DNA of 64,000 nucleotides, taken from NCBI GenBank assembly GCA_963775315.1, contig CAVZIN010000006.1, forward strand, positions 1 to 64,000, given 5' to 3'. A model generated the notes under the pieces. It made no database searches and was not told where the DNA came from. It saw only the letters and a program-made list of their open reading frames with translations. Each line of letters begins with the position of its first letter. The first letter of the stretch is position 1. The DNA comes from CAWGHZ01 sp963775315. Lineage in GTDB: Bacteria; Pseudomonadota; Alphaproteobacteria; MPNO01; DASWLB01. Below, piece by piece: positions 16,125-24,213 of this stretch. The position numbers were made by a program, and so were the translations under genes.

Positions 16125-18152
16125 ATGACGTCGGCAGAGTTTGACTACGAAACCGCGTTCAGCCGCAACATCGGTTGGCTGACCGAATGGGAACAAGCCG
16201 CGTTGCGCGGAAAGACCGTGGCGATCGCCGGACTAGGCGGCGCCGGCGGGAGCCACGCGACGACGCTGGCGCGGCTTGGCGTCGGCCGCTTCAAGATCGC
16301 CGATCTCGATCATTATGACTGGGCCAATTTCAACCGCCAAGTGGGCGCGACCGTCCCGACGGTCGGCCTACCGAAGACGGATGTCATGGCACGCATGGTC
16401 CGCGAGATCAATCCCGCTGCAGAAGTGACTCTGTTTGGAGACGGAGTCCGCGAGGAAAACATCGATAGCTTCTTGTCCGAAGTCGACCTGTTCGTCGATG
16501 GGTTGGATTTCTTCGTAATCGATATCCGGCGCAAGGTTTTTGCGCGGTGTGCCGAGCTCGGTATTCCGGCAATCACCGCAGCGCCAATCGGTTTCGGAAC
16601 CGGCTACCTGATTTTCATGCCCGGCGGAATGTCGTTCGAGAAATATTTCGGGTTCGTGGGCCTCACGGAGGAACGCCAATATGTCAATTTCGCGGTGGGG
16701 CTGACCCCGAAGGGCTTTCACCGGGCGTACCTAGTCGATCCCTCGCGCGTGGATCTGCGACGCCACCGCGGTCCTTCGACGGTGGCGGCAATCCAATTGT
16801 GCGCAGGCGTCGTGGCGGCGGAAGCCGCGAAGATGCTGCTCGGCCGTGGCAAGGTGTACCCGGCACCGTGGTACCACCAATTCGACGCGTGGCGGGGACG
16901 ATGGGTGCGCGGAAAGCTCCGCTTCGGCGCCGCCGGCCCCCTGCAGCGGCTGAAGCGGCACATCGGCTACAAGGCCTTCGGAAAAATGTCGGGGCGTGCG
17001 CGCCCTCTCGACGAGCCCGCGACCGGATCGGACATCGAACGCATCCTCGACCTCGCCCGTTGGGCACCCAGCGGCGACAATGCGCAGCCCTGGCGCTTCG
17101 AGATCAGGGACGAAGACGAGGTGGTTGTTCATGTCGAGGTGGACGCAAACAATATATACGAGTTCGCGGACGGCCAGCCGACACTGCTGTCCACCGGATT
17201 CCTTCTTGAAACCATCCGCATCTCAGCCAGCCGATTTGGAAAAGCGGCAGATTGGTCGTATCTCGGCGCCGACGGCCACAAGCATCGCATTGCGGTCCGA
17301 ATGCCGCCCCGCGAAGCCATCGAGGCGGATGGGCTTGCCGCGTACGTTTCGATCCGCTCGGTCGACCGCCGGCCTTACAGCGTCCGGCCCCTAACGGCGG
17401 CGCAAAAGGCGGAGCTCGCCGCGACACTAGGCGACGAGCTGGAGATCGTTTGGCACGAAAGCCGGACCGAGCGCTGGCACCAAGCCAAGATCAACGCACT
17501 GTCGTCGGACATAAGGCTGCGTATTCCTGAAGCGTACCTCGTCCACCGGCGCGTCATCGATTGGGACCAAAATTTCAGCCGGACCGGCGTTCCCGCGGCT
17601 GCGATCGGGCTCGACAGCGTGTCCCTCATGCTGATGCGCTGGGTGATGGGCTCCTGGAGTCGCGTCCGGTTTTTCAACCGGTTCATGATGGGCACGCTGC
17701 TACCGCGGATCGAGCTCGATCTCGTTCCTGGGCTTCGCTGCGCGGCGCATTTCACAATAACGCGCGCCGATGCCAGCGGCAGGCCGGCGACGCCCGAAGA
17801 AACGCTTCGGGCCGGCGCTTCCCTCCAGCGCTTCTGGCTGACCGCGACCCGGATGGGCCTCGCCATGCAGCCGGCCCTCGCGGCCCAGTGCTTCGCATTC
17901 TACGCCTTCGAGGGCGCGCGATTCACCGAGGATACCTCGGTCCGAGAGAAGGTCGCCGATCTTCACCGCCAGTTGAAGGAACCCGCCGGCCGCGACGTGC
18001 ACGCGATCGTCTTCCGGGGTCGCATCGGTCGCTCGGGGCGCGCGCGCCCACCGAGCCGTTCGATCCGGACTGAGGCACCCGCCCTGCGCGTCAAAGCGCA
18101 ATCGCCAAGTCGTCCACCCGAGACGCCCGCCACCGCGGCCACTGCCGAATAG
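16125..18152 (+). CDS. ThiF-family (E1-like) adenylyltransferase fused to a nitroreductase-like domain (Rv1355c type)
   Basis: 675 residues in two enzyme domains. Residues about 8–260 are a ThiF/MoeB/E1-like Rossmann domain: GLGGAGGSHATTLARLGVG binds nucleotide, FKIADLDHYDWANFNRQVGA matches the E1 'D…NLNRQ' segment, and PKTDVMARMVREINP follows. Residues about 300–600 are an FMN nitroreductase-like fold (DLARWAPSGDNAQPWRFE; SIRSVDRRPYSVRPL; TATRMGLAMQPALAA). The last ~50 residues are basic and Pro/Ser-rich. The usual E1 catalytic cysteine and zinc CxxC pairs are not obvious. Fusions of this type (such as mycobacterial Rv1355c) have unknown chemistry; a role in processing the acyl-amino acid is inferred from the neighbourhood. 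Confidence 0.85.
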   Translation: MTSAEFDYETAFSRNIGWLTEWEQAALRGKTVAIAGLGGAGGSHATTLARLGVGRFKIADLDHYDWANFNRQVGATVPTVGLPKTDVMARMVREINPAAEVTLFGDGVREENIDSFLSEVDLFVDGLDFFVIDIRRKVFARCAELGIPAITAAPIGFGTGYLIFMPGGMSFEKYFGFVGLTEERQYVNFAVGLTPKGFHRAYLVDPSRVDLRRHRGPSTVAAIQLCAGVVAAEAAKMLLGRGKVYPAPWYHQFDAWRGRWVRGKLRFGAAGPLQRLKRHIGYKAFGKMSGRARPLDEPATGSDIERILDLARWAPSGDNAQPWRFEIRDEDEVVVHVEVDANNIYEFADGQPTLLSTGFLLETIRISASRFGKAADWSYLGADGHKHRIAVRMPPREAIEADGLAAYVSIRSVDRRPYSVRPLTAAQKAELAATLGDELEIVWHESRTERWHQAKINALSSDIRLRIPEAYLVHRRVIDWDQNFSRTGVPAAAIGLDSVSLMLMRWVMGSWSRVRFFNRFMMGTLLPRIELDLVPGLRCAAHFTITRADASGRPATPEETLRAGASLQRFWLTATRMGLAMQPALAAQCFAFYAFEGARFTEDTSVREKVADLHRQLKEPAGRDVHAIVFRGRIGRSGRARPPSRSIRTEAPALRVKAQSPSRPPETPATAATAE

Positions 18153-18162
18153 CCAAACAAAA

Positions 18163-18190
18163 ACCTCCCCCCGCGCCGGCGGGGGGAGGT
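18163..18190. terminator. Bidirectional intrinsic terminator
   Basis: A perfect 12-bp GC stem (ACCTCCCCCCGC paired with GCGGGGGGAGGT) with a 4-nt loop, followed by TCTTT on the plus strand and flanked by an AACAAAAA run that gives U residues on the minus strand. It sits between the convergent ThiF/nitroreductase and PEP-CTERM genes and can end transcripts from both sides. Confidence 0.9.
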
Positions 18191-18221
18191 CTTTCTCGAG
18201 ATCAGAGAGTACGACGGCCGA

Positions 18222-19187
18222 TCAGGCGGCGCTTGCGCCCTTTGCAGCCTTACGGCGCCGCCGCGAAGCCGCACCCAGCGCCACCAGACCCGCACCGAAG
18301 ATGCTCAGGGTCGCCGGCTCCGGAACCGCTTGGAAATTGATATCCGCTACGATGCCATTAAGTGTGGCATTCGCCGGAGGGCCGCCATTCGGAGTGCCAA
18401 GATTACTAGCGCTGCCCGAGATGCTCGAGTTCATATCGATGCTGTAGAACGGGCTTGGATTTACCAAATATGTCCGGGCATCGAAAGTGCCGCATCCCGA
18501 TGCATCGCCCCCGGTCACCGTCATACTGCCCAGCACGCCCTGGCCCGCGGTGCCATTGCAGACGATAAAGTTTGCCGCGACATTAAAGAACGGCGCGCCA
18601 GTAACCGATGCAAATCCTACGCTACCGGCCAGCGAACTCCCCACCGCCAACACGACATCGTTGAGCGCGGTGTCGGTGACGGAGGGCGCCGTGCCGCCCG
18701 CTGCGTTGGCGGATCCAACGGAAAACGTGTCATCACTGGTAGGATCCCCGTACAACGCGAAGGTGTAATCTCCTGCACCGACGGTTCCGGTCTGGCCGCT
18801 GCCGAAGCCGGTAATGCCATTTACGGTCCCCGAGAATGTGAGGTAGAGTCCGTAGACGCTAGTGCCAGGGGTTCCAATGCTTCCTTCCGGAACCAACCGC
18901 AAATCGGCATTGCTAACGTCGACACCGTTGTTGGTAAAACCCGTGATCTTCAGGTAGCCCGTTTCAGTCTGAGTCGATGCCCCAGTTTGCTGAATAAGGG
19001 CATTGGAGATGCCGTTGATGTCGGTTGCCGTTACGTTCGCATATGGGCCGCCCGAACTCGTGAGAGCGTCAGGATCGATCTGAAAGGGCAGCGGCGTCGC
19101 CGCGGCAGGCCCTGTACCCATCCCCATCACCAGCGCACCTGCCGCAACGGTCGCGAGCAGTCCGTTTCTGAGTGTCCGTGCAAACAT
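18222..19187 (-). CDS. PEP-CTERM sorting-domain protein
   Basis: 321 residues from the ATG at 19187 (GGAG 6 nt upstream; an ATG at 19199 adds four residues). An N-terminal signal peptide (LLATVAAGALVMGMGTGPAA) leads to a Gly/Ser/Thr/Asn-rich secreted body with beta-rich low-charge sequence. From residue ~288 the protein ends in a canonical sorting tail: VPEPATLSIFGAGLVALGAA then RRRRKAAKG. Exosortases recognise this tail in the inner membrane and cleave it. No exosortase gene is in the window. A sigma-54 promoter lies ~90 bp upstream. The role is probably envelope- or matrix-associated, but no catalytic domain is visible. Confidence 0.9.
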   Translation of the reverse strand: MFARTLRNGLLATVAAGALVMGMGTGPAAATPLPFQIDPDALTSSGGPYANVTATDINGISNALIQQTGASTQTETGYLKITGFTNNGVDVSNADLRLVPEGSIGTPGTSVYGLYLTFSGTVNGITGFGSGQTGTVGAGDYTFALYGDPTSDDTFSVGSANAAGGTAPSVTDTALNDVVLAVGSSLAGSVGFASVTGAPFFNVAANFIVCNGTAGQGVLGSMTVTGGDASGCGTFDARTYLVNPSPFYSIDMNSSISGSASNLGTPNGGPPANATLNGIVADINFQAVPEPATLSIFGAGLVALGAASRRRRKAAKGASAA

Positions 19188-19278
19188 TTTGAACTCCATC
19201 TCCCGAGGCATGGTCTCACCGACCACTTGGTTCCGCAGCTGCCGGCCACGCCGGCGAAACCGCATCTGCAAGGAAGGA

Positions 19279-19294
19279 AGCAAGAACCGTGCCA
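19279..19294 (-). promoter_or_regulatory. Sigma-54 (RpoN) −24/−12 promoter of the PEP-CTERM gene
   Basis: Read on the minus strand: TGGCACGGTTCTTGCT, a full match to the consensus TGGCACG-N4-TTGCW with GG and GC at the required spacing. Transcription would begin around 19268, giving a ~80-nt leader before the start at 19187. PEP-CTERM genes in other proteobacteria are known to be RpoN-dependent with the PrsK/PrsR pair, which supports the call. Confidence 0.8.
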
Positions 19295-19397
19295 GTTTCT
19301 CTCGGCTCGGGCGCCAAAAAATAAACCGCGTTTTTCCAATGGGTTGAGCGGATATTTGGAAGGAATTCCCGGCGTGTCGGGGCCCGGATCGACATGG

Positions 19398-19416
19398 TTG
19401 TAAGATTTTCCGACAG
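19398..19416 (-). promoter_or_regulatory. Candidate enhancer repeat 1 upstream of the sigma-54 promoter
   Basis: Plus-strand TTGTAAGATTTTCCGACAG. It shares 16 of 19 positions with the repeat at 19513–19531 and lies about 125 bp upstream of the −12 element, in the range of bacterial enhancer-binding-protein sites. Confidence 0.5.
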
Positions 19417-19512
19417 GCGCCAAACGACCCCCTTTCGGTCGTGGTGCCGATAAACCCTTGAAAAACCACCACTTCCAGGAGCTTACCGATTTCTGTCGGG
19501 CGGGTGCGGCAC

Positions 19513-19531
19513 TTGTAAGAATTTTCGACAC
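19513..19531 (-). promoter_or_regulatory. Candidate enhancer repeat 2 upstream of the sigma-54 promoter
   Basis: Plus-strand TTGTAAGAATTTTCGACAC, a direct repeat of the 19398–19416 site 115 bp away, about 240 bp upstream of the −12 element. Two similarly oriented sites fit cooperative binding by an activator such as PrsR; the regulator is inferred. Confidence 0.5.
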
Positions 19532-19543
19532 GTCGCGCGCCCA

Positions 19544-19561
19544 GAAAATACATGTATTTTC
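19544..19561. promoter_or_regulatory. 18-bp perfect AT-rich palindrome
   Basis: GAAAATACATGTATTTTC is fully self-complementary. It lies upstream of the PEP-CTERM promoter region and downstream of the exporter adaptor gene. The rest of 19562–19762 shows no gene or other structure I can support. Confidence 0.5.
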
Positions 19562-19762
19562 ATATACTTGGACTGACACCGGCGGTTCGTCCTGGCGGGA
19601 TGGGCTGCCGGGCGCCGGGCCGGACCCCCAAGGCTGGCCGAGCAGCGCCTTCGGTTCAAAAAGGGCGCCGGAGCCTCAGGAAATCCCGCTTCGTGAGACT
19701 GGACAGCGATCCCGGAGACCGAATCCTGGCAAAGGCTTCGGCGACACGACGACGGCGCCACG

Positions 19763-20848
19763 TCACCGCGTCTCCGCCACCTTATCCGTCCCGCTCGCCG
19801 CCATTGGCGTGAAGAAGACGTCGACGCGCAGTCCGACCGGCAGCTGCACCTGGCCGTCGAGGTCGATCCATACGTCCAGCACCTGTGTGTCCATCCGCTC
19901 CGTCGGATCGTCGGTCCGGATACGCTTCGGGCCCAGGCTCGTGCCGATCTTGCTGACGACGCCGGGAAAGCGCTTGCTGCCATAGGCGTCAGCCGTCACC
20001 CATGCCCGCTGGCCGAGCTTCACCTTTGCCACGTCGGCCCCGTCGAGGTCGGCCCGCACGCGTAGCCGGCTGATATCGCCGACCGTCGCGATCAGGGTCG
20101 GCGGCAGGACCGTCACGGTCTCGCCCACCGATTTGTAACGCCGGAGGACGAAGCCGTTCACGGGCGACCTCAACTGGGTCTTCTCGATTTCGGCACGAAG
20201 CTCTTGCACGTTCGCCTCTGCCTGCTTGAGATTCGCCTGTGCTATGGCAACATCTTCCGGCCGCGGCGGATCGGTGAGAAGCGCAAGCTTTGCCGCGAGA
20301 AGCTTGGTGTTCGCGACCGCACCGTTGTAATCGGCGCGGGCACGGTCGACCGATTCCGACGACGTTGCTTCGCTCTTGACGAGCTTGAGCCGCCGCTGCA
20401 GCACAATTCGGTCCAGCGTTTCCTCGGCCTGCGACTGCGCGACGGCGGCCTCGGCCGCATGCCGTTCCTCCTCGCGCGCGCCATTGAGAAGGCGCGTTAG
20501 CTCGCTCTGCCGCATCGTGACGGCCGCCTCCGCGCCGGCCAGCCGTGCGCGCAGGTCGGCGTTATCGATTTCCGCGACAAGATCGCCGACGGCCACCTTT
20601 TGCCCTTCGGGCGCCGCGTACGTGATCCTGCCGGCAACGGTTGCCGCGAGGTCGCGCGCGTCAGTGATCGGCACAACGCGACCTGGCGCGGACGCGGCAA
20701 TCGTTCTCATGGGCGGAAGGTCGGCACGCGCAATCTCGAACTTTGCCGGTCCGGGTCCCGCCCTGTTCAAAGCCGGAATTGCCACCGTCACAGCCGCGGC
20801 GGCGACAACAATGCCTGCCTGACGCAGCGTAGCTGCCCCTCTCATCAT
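19763..20848 (-). CDS. Periplasmic adaptor (HlyD/DevB-type membrane fusion protein)
   Basis: 361 residues. One N-terminal anchor helix (AGIVVAAAAVTVAIPAL) is followed by a biotinyl-lipoyl half-motif (GRITYAAPEGQKVAVGDLVA), a long coiled-coil hairpin (residues ~95–200, Ala/Glu/Arg-rich), the second lipoyl half (LRSPVNGFVLRRYKSVGETV) and a beta-barrel domain. Such proteins bridge an inner-membrane ABC exporter to an outer-membrane channel. The start overlaps the ATPase stop as ATGA, so it is translationally coupled. With the two upstream genes it forms a DevBCA-type exporter; cyanobacterial DevBCA exports glycolipids. A TolC-like channel is not in the window. Confidence 0.9.
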   Translation of the reverse strand: MMRGAATLRQAGIVVAAAAVTVAIPALNRAGPGPAKFEIARADLPPMRTIAASAPGRVVPITDARDLAATVAGRITYAAPEGQKVAVGDLVAEIDNADLRARLAGAEAAVTMRQSELTRLLNGAREEERHAAEAAVAQSQAEETLDRIVLQRRLKLVKSEATSSESVDRARADYNGAVANTKLLAAKLALLTDPPRPEDVAIAQANLKQAEANVQELRAEIEKTQLRSPVNGFVLRRYKSVGETVTVLPPTLIATVGDISRLRVRADLDGADVAKVKLGQRAWVTADAYGSKRFPGVVSKIGTSLGPKRIRTDDPTERMDTQVLDVWIDLDGQVQLPVGLRVDVFFTPMAASGTDKVAETR

Positions 20849-21597
20849 GGATTCCCTCTTAACGAGATGCGGTCGGCATGATGCGTCATCGACTTCGACG
20901 TCGTAATCCGTCCATCTTCCATATTCACGACCCGGTCGGCGATCTGCAGCAGGCGCGGATCGTGCGTGACAATCACCACCGCACGCTGGTCGTGATGTGC
21001 CAAGTCCCTGAGGAGCGCCGCGATGCGCATTCCGTTCGTGGTGTCGAGCGCCGCCGTCGGCTCATCCGCAAGGACAATGTCCGGATCTCCGGCAATCGCT
21101 CGGGCGATGGCGATCCGCTGCTTCTGACCGCCACTCAACATATCGGGAAAGGCGTGTAGGCGATCATCAAGCCCCACATAAGACAAAAGCTCACGGCTGC
21201 GCTGGTCGCCGTCGCGCCGCCCGATACCCTGGAGTTCGCAGGCGATAGCCACATTCTCAATGGCGGTGAGCGTCTGAATCAGATTGTAGTTCTGGAATAC
21301 AAACCCAAACCGTTTCAGGCGCAGCTCGCATAACACCGTGTCAGCGAGATTTTCCAGGCACAAATCGCCAAACATCACATTCCCTGCGGTCGGCCTGAGC
21401 AAGCCGCCCAGCACTTGGAGCAATGTGGTCTTGCCACTACCGGACGTTCCCATAAGCAGCAGGACCTGACCGCGGTAAACGTCGATGCTTACCTCACGCA
21501 GGGCGTGAACGCTGGACGTCCCAGCTCCGTAGACCATTGTAACATGGTCCAACCGTGAGATCGGTGAGGTATCTGTTTGTATCGCGGCCTGCTGCAT
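20845..21597 (-). CDS. ABC exporter ATPase (DevA/LolD/MacB type)
   Basis: 250 residues from the ATG at 21597; the frame is open upstream, but only as the antisense/shifted reading of the permease. Walker A is LLMGTSGSGKTTLLQ, the Q-loop region is GFVFQNYNLIQTLTAIENV, the signature is LSGGQKQRIAIARAIA, Walker B is DIVLADEPTAALD and the H-loop is VVIVTHDPRLL. The NYNLIQTLTAIENV stretch and close linkage to an FtsX-like permease place it in the MacB/LolD/DevA group. It starts 8 bp after the permease stop and overlaps the adaptor start by 4 bp. Confidence 0.93.
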   Translation of the reverse strand: MQQAAIQTDTSPISRLDHVTMVYGAGTSSVHALREVSIDVYRGQVLLLMGTSGSGKTTLLQVLGGLLRPTAGNVMFGDLCLENLADTVLCELRLKRFGFVFQNYNLIQTLTAIENVAIACELQGIGRRDGDQRSRELLSYVGLDDRLHAFPDMLSGGQKQRIAIARAIAGDPDIVLADEPTAALDTTNGMRIAALLRDLAHHDQRAVVIVTHDPRLLQIADRVVNMEDGRITTSKSMTHHADRISLRGNP

Positions 21598-21605
21598 GGA
21601 CGCTA

Positions 21606-22817
21606 CTATTTGAACACCGTTGCCGAATCGACCTTTCGCAAATTGCGGATCGAAATTATGGCGCCGCCCACACACATGAGAAGCGTGACTACCGCGAGCA
21701 GCAGAATGATCGGCCAAGGCAATATTAGTGCAGCCGTCCCATTCCGAGCCAAGTACATTACGGCCTCGGACACAATGATGCCCAGCCCAAAGCCCAGCAC
21801 CGAGCCGAATACAGATTGCTTCAGAATGACGCCCCTCAGGTAGGAATTCGCTGCGCCCATCGCTCGCAAGGTCGCGTACTCGGATCGCTTTTCGACCATT
21901 GCAGCATACAAAGTCTGCGCCACGATGACAATTCCAACTATGAACCCAAGTGCAGCCGCGACCAGGAGCCCTGCCCCGGCGCCCGTGGTCAGAAGCCAGT
22001 ATTTGCGTGTCTGCCATGAGAAGGCGGACGCCCGCCACACATCGAGACCTTGGAAGCGTATCTTCAGCCGTTGCCCCAACGAAGCAAGGTCGACGCCTGG
22101 ATTCGCCTTAATGAGCAAGTAGGTTTCCCGATCATTGGGCATGTCTGCAATGATCTGAGCGGTCTTGAAGGCCGTAAAAATGTACGGAGATTGGGTAAAT
22201 GCCCGCACACCGGACGTGAGTCCGGTAACCCGGGCGCGGTGTCCGTTGATCTCGACGGTCTGCCCGACACGATCAATGCCAAGCTTCTTGGCATAGAGGC
22301 GATCGATTACGATGCCGTTCGGAATTTTAAGGCTGTCCACAGAGCCAGAGATAAAATTCCAGGGAATCATCGCCGGCGCGTCTGGATCGATCCCCACCAC
22401 AATGACGGTCTCGACTCCGCCATCTGGCCGCTTCCAGGGGAGGAATCGGACGATTAGCTTTCTCGCCGTCGCGATTCCTGGCGTCGCAAGCGCCTGAAAG
22501 CGGCGATGGTCGGTGATGTAGCTCGACTGGTCGACATTCTGGGTGCCCTTCGGGACGACCCAGAAATCGGCAGATGCGCGGTCAATCAGACTCGAAGAGG
22601 TCAGCCCGAACCCAATCAGTAATGCAATCTGCAGTGCCATCAAGACCACAGAGAAGCTGACGCCGACAACGGTAATCGCAAAGCGAACCCGGTCACGCGT
22701 CAAGTTGCGCCAAGCGAGTCGCCAGTTGATAGACAGATGACCACCCCGTGCATACCGCTTGGGGACAAGGAGTCTCGATCGCGCCAAGCTTTGTACGTCG
22801 CCAAGCATCGACACCAA
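21606..22817 (-). CDS. ABC exporter permease (DevC/FtsX-like)
   Basis: 403 residues. The N-terminus is basic, then INWRLAWRNLTRDRVRFAIT leads into the first membrane helix (residues ~45–70). A large periplasmic domain (~80–265) follows, then three C-terminal helices: one begins LLTTGAGAGLLVAAALGFIV, another is VFGSVLGFGLGIIVSEAVM and the last WPIILLLAVVTLLMCVGG. The segment EKRSEYATLRAMGAANSYLR is the conserved FtsX cytoplasmic loop. This MacB-like topology suits export of lipids or amphiphilic small molecules. It is the first gene of the permease–ATPase–adaptor run, 370 bp after the second acyltransferase. Confidence 0.9.
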   Translation of the reverse strand: MVSMLGDVQSLARSRLLVPKRYARGGHLSINWRLAWRNLTRDRVRFAITVVGVSFSVVLMALQIALLIGFGLTSSSLIDRASADFWVVPKGTQNVDQSSYITDHRRFQALATPGIATARKLIVRFLPWKRPDGGVETVIVVGIDPDAPAMIPWNFISGSVDSLKIPNGIVIDRLYAKKLGIDRVGQTVEINGHRARVTGLTSGVRAFTQSPYIFTAFKTAQIIADMPNDRETYLLIKANPGVDLASLGQRLKIRFQGLDVWRASAFSWQTRKYWLLTTGAGAGLLVAAALGFIVGIVIVAQTLYAAMVEKRSEYATLRAMGAANSYLRGVILKQSVFGSVLGFGLGIIVSEAVMYLARNGTAALILPWPIILLLAVVTLLMCVGGAIISIRNLRKVDSATVFK

Positions 22818-23187
22818 ATCCTCTAAAACATTAAACGCGATTCTTCAGCGTAGCCTGACCCCAGGGGCTACGAAATTCAAGGGGCATCAATTCGAAACAC
22901 GCAACACGTGCATAGCTGCTCATAGTCGGCTTCCAGAGCCGTCTCGAGTGCCACGAAGCTTTGGCCGACGGCGGTCGAGGACCGTGCGGCATAGGGGAAG
23001 GCTCGAACGGAGCCGATGGCAGCCGCGAAATGCTTCCCCCGCCTTCGAATTCGGCTGATCCGCGCGGTGCTGCACCATTCTCCATCGTTCCAATCGGCTA
23101 CGTAAGGCAGCCCACCGTGACGATCCTGCCGCTTGATGGTCTGCTTCACATCGCAATTCCAAGATCCGCTTCGGCCAGCGCTTGGCA
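22818..23187. other. Non-coding spacer with a hairpin
   Basis: A 370-bp spacer between the second acyltransferase gene and the exporter. No reading frame here resembles a known protein. A 7-bp dyad (CGTAGCC … GGCTACG, 22849–22872) lies 32 bp before the permease start and could attenuate or stabilise its transcript. No convincing promoter was found. Confidence 0.4.
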
Positions 23188-24087
23188 TCACGACGGCCTC
23201 GGCCACTCGACTGTTGGCGAAACATCCTTTACGGGGGAACACACAAATTTCCCGTTGTCCGTGAGAACCTCCCATACATCCCGCCTCTCCCGAGCGGTTC
23301 GATCAAGAAGACAACTGAGATTGCAGTAACAAGGCTGACGACGACCATGATGATCGACAACTGGACCAAGATCCTCAAAGTGAATACTGAGCTTTCTCAA
23401 CATTCTAAGCAACGCAGGCTCCATGACAGCAAACAAATATACGACAGATTTGATCGAAGCCATCATGCAAAGGCTGCGCATCAGTCCAAGAGAGATGTGC
23501 GGGATGACGCGACGAGGATCGCTTTGCTCATTTAACCCGCCGGCTAATGAATTTTGATCCTCTGCACGGCGCCGAAATTCTTTTGCGATTGCGAAGCGGG
23601 AGATTTCTGCCGCTTGATTCAAAGGCACCCGCTTGCCCACGTCCGACCACAGTCCATCGGAGACAAGGGTACGGATTGGAAGATCGACAGGTTTATTCTG
23701 ATTGTAGGGCAAAATTAATCTTGTCGTGCCAACAAATTTCTTTGTTGGACGATACATTAGCAAACTATGAAGTGAATGCTCATCAAACTGGTCGGTTTCA
23801 CGCTCGCCCGGATTGTTCGCAATAGGCTCGAATGGATTTTCAATACAATAAACTTGATACCTGAGATGGAAAACTTCTTCTAAGAGATTAGCCTCATTCG
23901 CCGGCCAAACCTCAAAGTATTCGTCGTATTTTTCCTTCAGAGTTTCCATTATCTTCGTTACCTTGCCGGAACCTAGAGCGCCTTTTCGAAGCTTGTTCAA
24001 GACGGCCGCGGAATCACTTCTGAATTCGTTCACAACCGAAGATGTTGCCGCGCTATAGAACTGAACAGCCGACCTACATGACACCAA
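23188..24087 (-). CDS. N-acyl amino acid synthase / PEP-CTERM-exosortase-associated acyltransferase (copy 2)
   Basis: 299 residues if it starts at the TTG at 24087 (GGGAAG upstream); an internal ATG at 23949 would give 253. The core matches copy 1 and the family: LEEVFHLRYQVYCIENPFE, TDQFDEHSLHSLLMYRP, GTTRLILPYN, AEISRFAIAKEFRRR and FAVMEPALLRMLRKLSIHFE. The two copies share C-terminal signatures such as the ERRDVWE block but are clearly diverged. Base composition is markedly more AT-rich than the flanking core genes, suggesting transfer. It lies upstream of, and on the same strand as, the DevBCA-type exporter, so export of its product is a reasonable inference. Confidence 0.82.
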   Translation of the reverse strand: MVSCRSAVQFYSAATSSVVNEFRSDSAAVLNKLRKGALGSGKVTKIMETLKEKYDEYFEVWPANEANLLEEVFHLRYQVYCIENPFEPIANNPGERETDQFDEHSLHSLLMYRPTKKFVGTTRLILPYNQNKPVDLPIRTLVSDGLWSDVGKRVPLNQAAEISRFAIAKEFRRRAEDQNSLAGGLNEQSDPRRVIPHISLGLMRSLCMMASIKSVVYLFAVMEPALLRMLRKLSIHFEDLGPVVDHHGRRQPCYCNLSCLLDRTARERRDVWEVLTDNGKFVCSPVKDVSPTVEWPRPS

Positions 24088-24213
24088 GCTTCCCTTTAAA
24101 ACGGAAAATATTTAGATTTGGTAAATTTCCCACTTTCTGTGCCTCGACGCGGTCCCTTTTTACCATTCCCGCTGAAATCCTTGACTTGGGACGCATGTTG
24201 AATCGGAAAGATG

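Noticed and set aside
22831..23275. Minus-strand frames of 84–132 residues between the second acyltransferase and the exporter
   Set aside because: They overlap one another and the acyltransferase 3' end, lack ribosome-binding sites and resemble no protein family.
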